NCBI GenBank assembly: GCA_964405835.1
Contig: CAYOPN010000001.1
Location: forward strand, 1-64,000
Reading direction: 5' to 3'
DNA length: 64,000 nucleotides
Source: JAJVIP01 sp964405835
GTDB taxonomy: Bacteria; Elusimicrobiota; Elusimicrobia; F11
Shown piece by piece: positions 41,131 through 50,303 of the stretch. Position 1 is the stretch's first letter. Every line of letters begins with the position of its first letter. The notes beneath the pieces were generated by a model, which saw only the letters and a list, made by a program, of their open reading frames with translations, was not told the origin of the DNA and ran no database searches. A program made the position numbers and the translations under genes.

Positions 41131-43653
41131 TTACGCCATGATCGCGGTGACCATTCCCCGGATAAGTTCTTCGGTGAAATGACCGTTCTCCAGGCCTTTA
41201 AAATGATCGAACAACAGGTCCAAATACCGTTTCGAGATGGCGTCGGCATTCTGTTTTCCGTAACGACCCAACACAAAAGCATGGACCGCCTGCTCCACCG
41301 GGCGGAGCGAATAAACCTCACTGTCAGCGCCGGAATAAAAATCGGCAGCGCCGAGCACAAAAATCCGGCCTTCCGGAAGGTTGTCCTTCAATGACGGGAC
41401 GCTTTCCAAAACCTCCGGGATATGGGTCCCGTTTTTCTGAGCGACGTCGATCTGGACGCCGGCCACAAGATTTTTGCGCGCGCCGTCCAATTTCGGGGTG
41501 ATTTGACCCAGGATATCCGTCTCGTTTGCGCCCGAGAACATCACGGTCACCACGCTTGGCTGGCTGGAAAGCGAGGCGGCTTTGTTCAAGGCGCTGTACA
41601 GGCTCATGAAGCCTTCATCGTCGCTGCCGGTGAATTTATCGACATCCACGGCCACAGCGACCGGATCCGCAACTTCTTTATCTTTTAATTCTGCCACCAG
41701 AGCCGCAAATTTATCTTGGAAGATAGAGATGTTGTGCCCTTCCTTCGAAAGCGTTGTGTCGAGCGATTTCGGAAAATGGCTGATATCAACAGACCCTGAA
41801 TCGCCGCTCTGACCGCCGATGCCGGCGCGCATCGCCCACAAAATGAACGCCCACGTGGCGAAAAAGAAAAGCGGGAGGAAACGCAGCACGGCAAAATCCA
41901 AGCTGTGTCCATTTTTAATTTCGTTACTTAATTTTTTCAAAATTTCACCGGGGGTTTGAGGAGCGGCATTTTTGTCTTCCGGTTTTTCAGTGGGCGCAAC
42001 TTCGTCCGGTTTGACCTGTTTAGCGATGTCCTCGATCTGCCCCGGATTTCCGGCTTGCGCAGCGGCCACGGCCGCGGCAGTCGCTCCGGCGCCAACGCCG
42101 GTATCGCGGAGATAACTCACGCGGCGGGACGCGATATTGATTTCCTGGCTGAGCTCCACGCCCGTCTCAATCTGAGGGCGGACCACTTCGTAAGCAAGGC
42201 CGTTCGAACGAAGCAGCTTGGTCATGCCCGGCGTGTGGAAACCGCCGGCGATGAAAGCGACCACTTCCTTGTCGGGGTTGGAACCGCTTAAAATTTGCAT
42301 GAGGTTTTGGACCATGGCGTTGTCGCGCGTGGTGGCGGCATCATAGAAACCGCGGGCGCCGGCGTAGGCCGTGTCCAGGTCTTCTGCCGGCAGAGACGGC
42401 GTCGTGAACTTGTATCCGAGGTCGGCCACTTGCTCGGCCACGAAGTCGCGGACCTGCTGATGACGCTCGGCAATGGAAGAGACGCTGTTGCGGCGCTGGA
42501 CGGCCCATTCCTGCGGGATCATGTTCAGCGAGAAAAAGCGTTCCTGCAATTCGGCCCAACGGATATGGTCAAACAATTGGCGGGCCAAGGGATGCTTGAT
42601 CATCTTGACCGCGATCTCGGCTTCGGCTTGCAGCGTTTCGTCGAAAAGCTGGTCGGCGTTAATGGCGTCGGAGGCGCGGAGGTACTCCACGTAACGGCGG
42701 ACGTGAGAGAAGTCCCGGCGGGTTTGGTTTAAAAGGGCTGAATAATAAGAAAGAGGCGAAAGGCGGCCTTCTTTGAGGGCCTTCGCATCGGCGAGCATGC
42801 GGTCCATTTCTTTTTCGGACTTGGAGGCCATCACTTCTTGAACAAGCAGGCGGCCCTCTTTTTCAACCTTGACGAAATCAATAGCGGCTTCCTCCTGGTT
42901 CAAGCGCGCCAATCTGGCGAGGTTCGGATGCTGCGCGATAACGCCGGCGTTGACGCTCTTTAAGAATTGGACATATTCGCCCAGAGGAAGCGTGCCTTCT
43001 TCGGCGGCGATGCGTTTCTTCTCGAGCGAGGTAAGAAGCTCGTTGAAATTGTGCGGCGCCAGCTGTTGGAGCTGGGAGCGTGTTTGTGCCATGACGCGAA
43101 CGACGCGTTTGCGGGCGACCGAGGAATCTTTGCGGGCGTCCAGGTTCTGCTGATAAAGCGCGGGCGTTTCAAGGCCGACAATTTTGATGCGGCCCGGACG
43201 GCTGTTCATGACCGCGTATTCTTCGCCGAGCATGTAACCGGCGCGGAGCAGCGCGGAGGCGACATCTTCTTTGGTTTTCTGATCGGGGATCTGGGTGACC
43301 GCGTCCCAATTCACCTGGCCGGTCATTCCTTCGACGGCGACCAAAAGCGACTTGTTCTGTTTGGCGGCGTGGGAATCAAGCTGCGTGACGATTTGGGCCA
43401 AATTAATCTGGGCCGGAACATTATTATGAATATCTTGCAGGTGGTAGACGAGACGGCTTGATTTGGAAGGCGCGTAGACCTCGACCGACAGGCCGATGGA
43501 TTCCGGGATGCTAAATTTGTTGATGGGTGCGGGTTGTCCTACCGTCGATGCTTGAGCGATGGGCACGGCCACGGTGTTGGTGGCCATTATGATCGCCAGC
43601 AGCGTGGCAATAGATTTCAGGAAATTTTTCTTGGACAGCGTTAAGGCATGCAT
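41131..43653 (-). CDS. Large exported protein with ChaN/TIKI-like N-terminal domain
   Basis: 840 residues from ATG 43653, supported by CGGAGAG seven bases upstream. An N-terminal signal segment (SIATLLAIIMATNTVAVPIAQA) precedes a domain with YHLQDIHNNVPAQINLAQIV, LLVAVEG, IKIVGLET and VVAFIAGGFHTPG, resembling the GxxH-type ChaN/TraB/TIKI fold but with altered motifs. A long helical middle follows; a membrane helix is near residue 635 (LPLFFFATWAFILWAM) and a C-terminal globular domain ends the protein. Family not firmly recognised; such giants are lineage-specific. Confidence 0.5.
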   Translation of the reverse strand: MHALTLSKKNFLKSIATLLAIIMATNTVAVPIAQASTVGQPAPINKFSIPESIGLSVEVYAPSKSSRLVYHLQDIHNNVPAQINLAQIVTQLDSHAAKQNKSLLVAVEGMTGQVNWDAVTQIPDQKTKEDVASALLRAGYMLGEEYAVMNSRPGRIKIVGLETPALYQQNLDARKDSSVARKRVVRVMAQTRSQLQQLAPHNFNELLTSLEKKRIAAEEGTLPLGEYVQFLKSVNAGVIAQHPNLARLARLNQEEAAIDFVKVEKEGRLLVQEVMASKSEKEMDRMLADAKALKEGRLSPLSYYSALLNQTRRDFSHVRRYVEYLRASDAINADQLFDETLQAEAEIAVKMIKHPLARQLFDHIRWAELQERFFSLNMIPQEWAVQRRNSVSSIAERHQQVRDFVAEQVADLGYKFTTPSLPAEDLDTAYAGARGFYDAATTRDNAMVQNLMQILSGSNPDKEVVAFIAGGFHTPGMTKLLRSNGLAYEVVRPQIETGVELSQEINIASRRVSYLRDTGVGAGATAAAVAAAQAGNPGQIEDIAKQVKPDEVAPTEKPEDKNAAPQTPGEILKKLSNEIKNGHSLDFAVLRFLPLFFFATWAFILWAMRAGIGGQSGDSGSVDISHFPKSLDTTLSKEGHNISIFQDKFAALVAELKDKEVADPVAVAVDVDKFTGSDDEGFMSLYSALNKAASLSSQPSVVTVMFSGANETDILGQITPKLDGARKNLVAGVQIDVAQKNGTHIPEVLESVPSLKDNLPEGRIFVLGAADFYSGADSEVYSLRPVEQAVHAFVLGRYGKQNADAISKRYLDLLFDHFKGLENGHFTEELIRGMVTAIMA

Positions 43654-43750
43654 GGTTTCTCTCCGGTATTTATTTTGTTGCTTCATGTTCAAAATAGTAC
43701 CGGAACCGTCTTAAGAACGCATGAAATTCTCGTAAATTTTCTGTAACAAT

Positions 43751-43811
43751 CCCCCCCTACGCCAAAAGACGGCTACGGGGGGCAAGCCCCCAAAAGAGTC
43801 CATTTGGGGGC
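43751..43811. repeat. Two adjacent GC-rich hairpins
   Basis: 43751-43782 folds CCCCCCTACG...CTACGGGGGG type arms, and 43786-43811 pairs GCCCCCAAA with TTTGGGGGC. Neither is followed by a U-run. They lie between the ChaN-like gene and the end of the DUF47 gene, and may be another dispersed palindrome class. Confidence 0.7.
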
Positions 43812-43822
43812 TAACAGATGGT

Positions 43823-44428
43823 TTAGGCCGACTTTACGAGGATATTTCCGATCACGTTTGCCGCCTCGTCGCCGCGGTCGGCCGCGTTCGACATATGGCG
43901 GTATATTTCCCGCACCTTAAGGATCGTCACCACATTCTTCGTCTTAAAGAGCTCCACCAGCGCCTCCCGGTAGCAATGCTCCACGTAATTTTCCCGCTTT
44001 TTCGCGTACATCACGTGTTCGTTGGCCTTTTCCTGGTCTTTGGCCAACGCGTCGATCGCGCGCGCGACCGCGGCCGCCGCCTCGCAGAGGCCCTCGGCCA
44101 TAAGCAACATGTGGTCGTTGGGTTTGACCTCAAACGCCATCATTTCCTCGACAGTGCTTTTTCCGTAGTCGATAATGTCGTCAACCGAGCGGGAGAGCGC
44201 ATGGATGTCTTCGCGGTCCATGGGCGTCACAAAAGCGTCGTTGAGCGCCTTGGCCACGTTCGCGCGGAACTCGTCGGCTTCCTCTTCAAGCCGGAGGACT
44301 TTCCGGCCTTTCACCATGCTGGGGTCGCGCATGTAATCCATGAGGGCCAGCATGCCGTCTTCAACCTTGTGGGCTTGATCGGAAAGCAATTTGTAGAAAT
44401 TCACTTTTCGCTGGAAGAAGGACATCAT
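43823..44428 (-). CDS. DUF47/PhoU-like phosphate transport accessory protein
   Basis: 201 residues from ATG 44428, which overlaps the pitA stop as ATGA; the longer frame is a shadow of pitA. All-helical, with FFQRKVNFYKLLSDQAHKVEDG, REDIHALSRSVDDIIDYG (D-I-x-x-L-x-x-x-x-D-D) and AADRGDEAANVIGNILVK, the metal-binding DUF47 signature. It is the usual cytoplasmic partner of Pit phosphate carriers. Confidence 0.92.
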   Translation of the reverse strand: MMSFFQRKVNFYKLLSDQAHKVEDGMLALMDYMRDPSMVKGRKVLRLEEEADEFRANVAKALNDAFVTPMDREDIHALSRSVDDIIDYGKSTVEEMMAFEVKPNDHMLLMAEGLCEAAAAVARAIDALAKDQEKANEHVMYAKKRENYVEHCYREALVELFKTKNVVTILKVREIYRHMSNAADRGDEAANVIGNILVKSA

Positions 44429-45453
44429 AGTTGGCCCATCCCCCATTGGAAAACCTTGGTGGCCCCAAATGCAATTAAAGCCGCCATCGGAAACGTCACC
44501 ACCCAGGAAAGCGCGATTTCCTGCGCCACCGACCAACGCGCGCGGCGCGCGTTCTTTGCAGCAGCGGCGCCCATCAACGAGCCCGCAATCACTTGCGTGG
44601 TCGAAGCCGGAAAACCGGCGATACCACATGCCAGGACCGTGCTTGCCGTCGTGACCTCAGCGCTCAGTCCTTGCATATGTTGGATGCGGTAAAAGCTAAG
44701 ACCCAGTTTTTTCAAAATTCGTCGTCCGCCCATCATGACCCCCAACGACAACGCAAAAGCGATCCCTAGCCGCAGAGAAAACGGAATTGCATCACCTGGG
44801 ACCAGAGCGCTGCCGAGCACCGGTAGCAATACCCCCATCACCATCTGGCCGTCATTGGATCCGTGCGCGCAGGAAACAAACAGGCAGGCCAGCACATGCA
44901 TTCCATCGATCAGCGGTTTGGCGCGCGTGGTGAGCCACCCCCCTCCCCAGCGCAACAACCGTGTCAAAAAAAGCGAAATCAGAAATCCGATAAGGGGGCT
45001 CGCCACGAGCACCAGCACGATGAAAAAAACCATTTTGTTTTGCATGTGCCCGAAACCCCACGCCGCCCAACCGGCGCCGGTCAAAGCACCGAGCAGCGCA
45101 TGCCCATTCGACGTGGGCCACGCGCGCCACCAGCTGATGAAACCCCACAGTCCCGCCGAGCCCAAGGCAACAATGGACGTCAGCATAATTTCATTATGTG
45201 CCGGATGCCATCCTTCGCCTTGAATGCGGGCGCTGACGGTTGAGGCGACCGCCGATCCGATGAGCAACGCGCCGAGAAATTCAAACAAGGCGCTTAACAG
45301 GAAAGCGGAATTGGGGCTCAAGGTACGGGTGGAAACGACGGTGGCCACGATGGAGGAGGAGTCCCGGTATCCGTTGGAAAAGGCGAAGAGCACGCCCAAA
45401 AAAAGCAGAAACAAAATACCGTTGTCATTAAAAACAGATGGATTCATCAACAT
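44425..45453 (-). CDS. pitA: Inorganic phosphate transporter, Pit family
   Basis: 342 residues with about ten membrane helices. PiT signatures: FSNGYRDSSSIVATVVSTRTLSP near the N-terminus and FVSCAHGSNDGQMVMGV in the second half (the repeated G-x-x-D type motif). Low-affinity metal-phosphate/proton symport. The N-terminal motif has NGYRD-SS where most members have NGFHD-AAN. Coupled to the DUF47 gene by a 4-base overlap. Confidence 0.92.
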   Translation of the reverse strand: MLMNPSVFNDNGILFLLFLGVLFAFSNGYRDSSSIVATVVSTRTLSPNSAFLLSALFEFLGALLIGSAVASTVSARIQGEGWHPAHNEIMLTSIVALGSAGLWGFISWWRAWPTSNGHALLGALTGAGWAAWGFGHMQNKMVFFIVLVLVASPLIGFLISLFLTRLLRWGGGWLTTRAKPLIDGMHVLACLFVSCAHGSNDGQMVMGVLLPVLGSALVPGDAIPFSLRLGIAFALSLGVMMGGRRILKKLGLSFYRIQHMQGLSAEVTTASTVLACGIAGFPASTTQVIAGSLMGAAAAKNARRARWSVAQEIALSWVVTFPMAALIAFGATKVFQWGMGQL

Positions 45454-45512
45454 AGTTTTAATGACAGCCCCCTTTTATTCAAGGGCCAGAAACGGAGGGA
45501 AAAGGAAGGTGT

Positions 45513-46049
45513 TTAAGCGAGCTTGCCGGCCGTAGCCGTCGTTTGGCGAAGGCTGGGGAAAACTTTCTGGGAAAGCGCAAAACCACCAAAAAGGACGGCC
45601 GTGAAAATCAGGTCGCCGGCCACGGTATTGCGGAAAAACGGCAAGGCCTGGGCGTAACAGGAGGTGAACCCGAAAAGGTCTTTGGTATAGACCGGCATCG
45701 TCAGCCAGCAAGCGAAATTGGTCACCACAAAAAACATGAGCGACGAGGCAATCGAGGCGCCGCCCACCAGCGCCACGGTTTTATTGTCGCGAAGTTGGCG
45801 GCCGATCAAAACGGTCAATGCGAAACAAGCGTAAACAACCGGCATGGTGGAATAAAACCCGAGCACGATATCGCTCATCAATAACGCAACCAATGGAACA
45901 AAAAAAGCGGCGCGCTTATCGGTGAAATGCGCGCCGGAAAAAAGCGCCATCGCCGCGACCGGCGTGACGTTCCACGGATGCGGAACCACGCGGCTAATCG
46001 CCGCCAAGACAACCATTGCTACCAAAATAACAAAACGCGGATTTTTCAT
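45513..46049 (-). CDS. DUF6580-type small membrane protein (ECF S-component-like)
   Basis: 178 residues, five or six hydrophobic segments. The N-terminal PHPWNVTPVAAMALFSGAHF and the later VVTNFACWLTMP match the conserved core of this family, which resembles substrate-binding components of ECF vitamin transporters. The substrate is unknown. It overlaps the glycosylase gene by 4 bases. Confidence 0.75.
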   Translation of the reverse strand: MKNPRFVILVAMVVLAAISRVVPHPWNVTPVAAMALFSGAHFTDKRAAFFVPLVALLMSDIVLGFYSTMPVVYACFALTVLIGRQLRDNKTVALVGGASIASSLMFFVVTNFACWLTMPVYTKDLFGFTSCYAQALPFFRNTVAGDLIFTAVLFGGFALSQKVFPSLRQTTATAGKLA

Positions 46050-46591
46050 AGAGTGGCGGGATCATACAAGAATTTTTGGATGACACCCCAGCGGCGGGTT
46101 TTTTCGCTGATGGGCATGGCCGCGTTGGCGGGGCTCGTGGAAGGCAGCAGCGTCACTGGGCGATCGACGGAATCTCCAAATTTCTTCAGGAACGTTTTAT
46201 AAGCGAATTGGCCGTTGATAAAAATGGCGCGAATGTTGGGAAAGCGACGGATCAATTCTGGAATTTTGTTCGGGACCAGGTTTTTGATGGAGCTATCGAG
46301 CGCACCGGGCCGGTGACAAGATTCGATGACGTCCCATAGAGCGATATGGTTGCGCTTGAGCATTGCGAGCTTTTCCAGATAAACGTCGGTTTTCTTTTCG
46401 CCGAGAACGGCCGGCAGGATGGTCCAAAAGTGGTTTCCGGTGAATCCGTAATACTGCTGTTTTCGCAGCGCCATCGGGCCCGGCATCGAGCCGAGAATCA
46501 GGATGCGCGACTTCCGGTCCACAAAAGGTTTAAAACTTTGGCAGAAGGCAGAACTTTCGGATGGTTTTTTCATATATTTCTTATCTGACAC
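46046..46591 (-). CDS. DNA-deoxyinosine/uracil glycosylase (UDG superfamily, family 6-like)
   Basis: 181 residues. ILILGSMPGPMALRKQQYYG carries the GSxPG motif 1 of the hypoxanthine-DNA glycosylase group; NHFWTILPAVLG and ALWDVIESCHRPGALDSSI are conserved; the second motif is LLPSTSPANA. Likely removes deaminated bases in repair. ATG 46591 or ATG 46573 may be the start; it is divergent from sodC across only 22 bases. Confidence 0.85.
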   Translation of the reverse strand: MSDKKYMKKPSESSAFCQSFKPFVDRKSRILILGSMPGPMALRKQQYYGFTGNHFWTILPAVLGEKKTDVYLEKLAMLKRNHIALWDVIESCHRPGALDSSIKNLVPNKIPELIRRFPNIRAIFINGQFAYKTFLKKFGDSVDRPVTLLPSTSPANAAMPISEKTRRWGVIQKFLYDPATL

Positions 46592-46613
46592 TCGAATCCC
46601 TCAGGAGGCCGCA

Positions 46614-47135
46614 ATGAACCGTCAAAAATTACTCTTTACCGCTCTCGTGCTTTCGGTCGTATCCGGCCGGGCTTGGAGCACCATGGGCACCGCGACAATC
46701 CAAGGCACCCGCGAAGAATCCGAGATCACCGGCTCTCTCAAGTTTGAAGATTCCGCCAAAGGACTAAAAATTTTCGGCACCATCGACAACATTCCCTCCG
46801 GCGAACATGGGTTCCACATTCATGAATTCGGTGATTGCAGCGAGGAAGGCAAAAGCGCCGGCAGCCATTTTAACCCCGACAAAAAACCGCACGGCCATGC
46901 GCTCAAAGATGGCCCCCACAAAGTCCATCCGGGCGATATGGGCAACCTAATTTCCGATGAGAAAGGCACCGCCAATATCGACCTGTTTCTTCCCGGCGTT
47001 TCACTTACCGGTGGAAAATACGCAGTGGCCGGCCGCGCTGTTATTGTCCATGAAACGAAAGATGATTTCGGCCAACCCCTTGGAAACGCCGGCGGCCGCA
47101 TCGCGTGCGGCACCATCATTCTAACGGGAAAGTAA
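46614..47135 (+). CDS. sodC: Periplasmic Cu/Zn superoxide dismutase
   Basis: 173 residues from ATG 46614 behind a perfect AGGAGG. Signal peptide residues 1-22. Copper ligands His68 and His70 (GFHIHEFGDC), bridging His85 (GSHFNP), zinc-side His93, His105 and Asp108 (HPGDMGN), and Cys75 for the structural disulfide with Cys near the end (RIACGT). Dismutates superoxide in the periplasm. The 3' end overlaps the convergent epimerase gene by 15 bases. Confidence 0.95.
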   Translation: MNRQKLLFTALVLSVVSGRAWSTMGTATIQGTREESEITGSLKFEDSAKGLKIFGTIDNIPSGEHGFHIHEFGDCSEEGKSAGSHFNPDKKPHGHALKDGPHKVHPGDMGNLISDEKGTANIDLFLPGVSLTGGKYAVAGRAVIVHETKDDFGQPLGNAGGRIACGTIILTGK

Positions 47136-48020
47136 TCCCCGCAACGCCGGCTCAAGCTTCGGCGCCTTAAAACCGTATCCTGCCGCCTGAAGTTTCTTGG
47201 GTAACACGCGCGCGCTCGCTAACAACAACGCATCCGCCATCTCCCCAAACGCCAAACGTGCCGCAAAGGCTGGCATTGGCAAATAGGTCGGTCGTGCCAA
47301 CACTTCGCCTAGCGTGTTCGTAAAGACCGCATTTGTGACGGGCTCCGGCGCCACAGCATTCACAGGTCCCGAAAGAGTGTTGTCAGCCAACGCCTTTTCA
47401 AGAACGCCAATTACATCATCCAATGTGATCCAGCTCATAACTTGTTTTCCATCGCCTATAATTCCGCCCACGCCGAGCTTGAAGGGACAGAGCATCGTTT
47501 TTAAAGCCCCTCCTTTAGGGCTCAGCACAATGCCAAACCGAACGTTCACGGTGCGGATGCCTTTTTCGGACGCCGGTTTTGTGGAGGCTTCCCATAACGT
47601 GCAGACGTCCGATAAAAATCCGGTTCCGGGCGCGCTTTGTTCATCCAAGGCCTCATCACCCCTGTTTCCATAAAAACCGATGGCGGACGCCGTGATAAAA
47701 ACTTTCGGGGGTTTTTGAAGGCGTGAGAGAATAACGGATAAATTTTTTGTGGAGTTAACACGGCTGTTGCGAATGCGCTGTTTTTTCTTTTCAGTCCAGC
47801 GGCCCGAGGCGATGCTTTCTCCCGCAAGGTGAACCACCGCATCAAATCCTTCAAAACGACCGGTATCGGCTGTTCCGGTCATTGGGTCCCAACAAATATC
47901 CGCTCCGGAAACATCCCCAACCGAACGGACCAATCTGACGATGTCATGCCCCTGCTTGTGCAACGACCAAAACAACTCCGTTCCGATCAAACCGGTTGCC
48001 CCGGAAATGAGAACCTTCAT
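47121..48020 (-). CDS. TIGR01777-family NAD-dependent epimerase-like protein (YfcH/SDR39U)
   Basis: 299 residues from ATG 48020 with GGAGGC upstream. N-terminal dinucleotide motif GATGLIG, then FDAVVHLAGESIA, and TASAIGFYGNRGDE. The C-terminal DUF1731 region shows LGEVLARPTYLPMPAFAARLAFGEMADALLLASARVLP (motif P-x-P-x-x-A-x-x-x-x-G-E). Substrate unknown. It is divergent from clpB. Confidence 0.92.
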   Translation of the reverse strand: MKVLISGATGLIGTELFWSLHKQGHDIVRLVRSVGDVSGADICWDPMTGTADTGRFEGFDAVVHLAGESIASGRWTEKKKQRIRNSRVNSTKNLSVILSRLQKPPKVFITASAIGFYGNRGDEALDEQSAPGTGFLSDVCTLWEASTKPASEKGIRTVNVRFGIVLSPKGGALKTMLCPFKLGVGGIIGDGKQVMSWITLDDVIGVLEKALADNTLSGPVNAVAPEPVTNAVFTNTLGEVLARPTYLPMPAFAARLAFGEMADALLLASARVLPKKLQAAGYGFKAPKLEPALRGLLSR

Positions 48021-48098
48021 TACTGCCTCCTTATTATTTTTAACAATATTGCTAAGCGACATCCGTATAACCTATTAAAAATTTGGGAACAATTTTAC

Positions 48099-48125
48099 TT
48101 AGCACTCGTTTTAATCGAGTGATAA
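48099..48125 (+). promoter_or_regulatory. CIRCE element (HrcA operator) upstream of clpB
   Basis: TTAGCACTC (48099-48107), nine-base spacer, GAGTGATAA (48117-48125). This is the CIRCE inverted repeat TTAGCACTC-N9-GAGTGCTAA with a single mismatch. HrcA bound here would repress clpB until heat shock. No hrcA gene lies in the window. Confidence 0.93.
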
Positions 48126-48148
48126 TATTGATGCATACAAAATTTATT

Positions 48149-48160
48149 GGAGGTACCTCC
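48149..48160 (+). promoter_or_regulatory. Shine-Dalgarno inside a 12-bp perfect palindrome (clpB)
   Basis: GGAGGTACCTCC is fully self-complementary and contains the clpB ribosome-binding site, ending just before ATG 48162. In RNA it could fold as GGAG/CUCC around a four-base loop and mask the site. Confidence 0.5.
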
Positions 48161-48161
48161 T

Positions 48162-50303
48162 ATGCAGCTAGCCCCGAACCAGCAAGAAGACCAACGCCCG
48201 GCGCTGGAACGCTTCGGCAAAGACCTGACCGTCTTGGCCAAACAAGGCAAATTGGACCCCGTCATTGGGCGCGATGCTGAAATTCGTCGTGCGATTCAGG
48301 TTTTGTCCCGCCGAACCAAGAACAATCCCGTACTTATAGGCGACCCCGGCACGGGCAAAACCGCCATCGCAGAAGGCCTGGCACGCCGTATTTCCAACGG
48401 AGATGTCCCCACATCGGTCAAAAACAAAAAAATTATTTCGCTCGACATTAGTTCCCTAATCGCCGGCGCCAAGTACCGCGGTGAATTCGAAGAGCGGCTA
48501 AAGGCCGTATTGAAAGAAATCGAAGAAAAAGGCGACGAGGTCATATTATTCATCGACGAATTGCACACCATTGTAAGCGCCGGAGGCGCAGAAGGTTCCG
48601 TTGACGCCTCCAACATGCTCAAACCCGCGCTTGCCCGAGGACAATTGCGCTGCATCGGCGCCACCACGCTGGATGAATATCGCAAATACATCGAAAAAGA
48701 CAAGGCGCTCGAGCGGCGCTTCCAGCCCATCTTCATCGGCGAACCCAGCGTTGAAGACACGATTGCCATTTTGCGCGGTCTCAAAGAACGCTATGAGGTC
48801 TACCATGGCGTGCGCATTAAAGATACCGCCATCGTCGCGGCGGCAACGCTGTCAGATCGCTATATCTCAGATCGTTTTCTGCCCGACAAGGCCATTGACC
48901 TCATTGACGAAGCCACCTCCAAACTGCGCATTGAAATTGATTCTTCTCCCACCGAAATCGACGAGTTGGAACGAAAAATCACTCAACTCGAAATCGAGAA
49001 CCAAGCGCTTAAAAAGGAGAAGGACCCGGCCTCACAAGAGCGCCTGGAAAAATTAAACGAAGAACTCGCCGGCCTTAAAAAGAAATCGGCGGAAATGAAG
49101 AAACACTGGGGTTCCGAGAAAGAAATCATCGACCGCATCCGAAAAGTGAAGGAGTCAATGGAAAAGGCCCGTGGCGAAAGTGAGCGTGCTGAGAAGGAAG
49201 GCCGTTTGGACAAAGTGGCCGAAATTCGTTACGGCACCTTGCGCGAACTGGAAGGATCGTTGGCCAGAGAACAAGCGAAGCTTTCCGACGTCCAGAAAGA
49301 CAGCAAGATGCTGAAAGAAGAAGTGGACGAGGAGGACATCGCCGAGGTCGTTTCCAAATGGACCGGCATCCCCCTCTCCAAACTCATGCAGGGAGAAATG
49401 CAGAAACTGGTCCATATGGAGGACACGCTCAAACAGCGCATTATTGGACAAGACGATGCGGTGGAACTGATTTCCAACGCTATCCGCCGCTCACGCTCCG
49501 GTTTGTCCGATCCGAACCGGCCGCAAGGTTCGTTCATTTTCATGGGTCCGACCGGCGTAGGAAAAACGTTCCTCGCGAAAACGCTCGCGTGGTTCTTGTT
49601 TGATGACGAAGCCGCGCTTGTGCGCATCGACATGTCTGAGTACATGGAAAAACATTCGGTGAGCCGGCTTCTCGGCGCCCCTCCCGGATACGTCGGATAC
49701 GAAGAAGGCGGACAATTGACCGAGAAAATCCGCCGCCGCCCCTATTCGGTGATCCTGTTCGATGAAATCGAAAAAGCGCACCCCGAAGTTTTTAACGTGC
49801 TGCTCCAAATCCTGGAGGACGGCCGCTTGACAGACGGACAGGGCCGCGTGGTCAATTTCAAAAATACCGTGATCATCATGACCTCCAACATTGGTAGCCC
49901 GCTCTATCAGCAAATGCTGCCGAAAGAGACGCTGGAGAAACAGGTCGTCCAGGAACTAAAAAAAGCCTTCCGGCCCGAACTCCTTAACCGGATTGATGAA
50001 ATCATCGTTTTCAACAAGTTAACCAAGGCCGACATCACCAAGATTGTCGATTTGCAACTGCAGGAAATTTCGCAGAAATTGCAGGCGCGGCACATCACTC
50101 TTGACATCGATAAATCCGCCAGGGTCAAATTGGCCGACGAAGGATTCGATCCGGAATATGGCGCGAGACCACTACGCCGCTTGATCCAACGGAACATCCA
50201 GGACGTGCTGGCGCTAAAGTTGTTGCAAGGAGACGTGAAGGACGGAGACAACGTGGCGGTGAAGGTAAGCAAGACGGGAGAGTTCAGTTTCTCAAAGAAT
50301 TAA
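48162..50303 (+). CDS. clpB: ClpB-type disaggregase lacking the N-terminal domain
   Basis: 713 residues from ATG 48162. The protein begins almost directly at the first AAA domain (LERFGKDLTVLAKQGKLDPV), so the roughly 140-residue N-domain is absent, as in short ClpB forms. Walker A motifs are GDPGTGKT (first) and GPTGVGKT (second). The full coiled-coil middle domain that defines ClpB (TEIDELERKITQLE onward) is between them, and LLGAPPGYVGY is in the second AAA. It rescues aggregates with DnaK. Heat-shock control by CIRCE. The 3' end overlaps convergent motB by 4 bases. Confidence 0.93.
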   Translation: MQLAPNQQEDQRPALERFGKDLTVLAKQGKLDPVIGRDAEIRRAIQVLSRRTKNNPVLIGDPGTGKTAIAEGLARRISNGDVPTSVKNKKIISLDISSLIAGAKYRGEFEERLKAVLKEIEEKGDEVILFIDELHTIVSAGGAEGSVDASNMLKPALARGQLRCIGATTLDEYRKYIEKDKALERRFQPIFIGEPSVEDTIAILRGLKERYEVYHGVRIKDTAIVAAATLSDRYISDRFLPDKAIDLIDEATSKLRIEIDSSPTEIDELERKITQLEIENQALKKEKDPASQERLEKLNEELAGLKKKSAEMKKHWGSEKEIIDRIRKVKESMEKARGESERAEKEGRLDKVAEIRYGTLRELEGSLAREQAKLSDVQKDSKMLKEEVDEEDIAEVVSKWTGIPLSKLMQGEMQKLVHMEDTLKQRIIGQDDAVELISNAIRRSRSGLSDPNRPQGSFIFMGPTGVGKTFLAKTLAWFLFDDEAALVRIDMSEYMEKHSVSRLLGAPPGYVGYEEGGQLTEKIRRRPYSVILFDEIEKAHPEVFNVLLQILEDGRLTDGQGRVVNFKNTVIIMTSNIGSPLYQQMLPKETLEKQVVQELKKAFRPELLNRIDEIIVFNKLTKADITKIVDLQLQEISQKLQARHITLDIDKSARVKLADEGFDPEYGARPLRRLIQRNIQDVLALKLLQGDVKDGDNVAVKVSKTGEFSFSKN

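Noticed and set aside
43751..43811. Intrinsic terminators after the DUF47 gene or ChaN-like promoter region
   Set aside because: Stems are strong but no U-run follows on either strand, so they are listed as repeats.
43823..44629. Longer start for the DUF47 protein
   Set aside because: The extra 67 codons are a shadow of pitA, and ATG 44428 gives an ATGA overlap and the family N-terminus.
48147..48161. TTG start five codons earlier for ClpB
   Set aside because: It would begin inside the ribosome-binding site; ATG 48162 has correct spacing.
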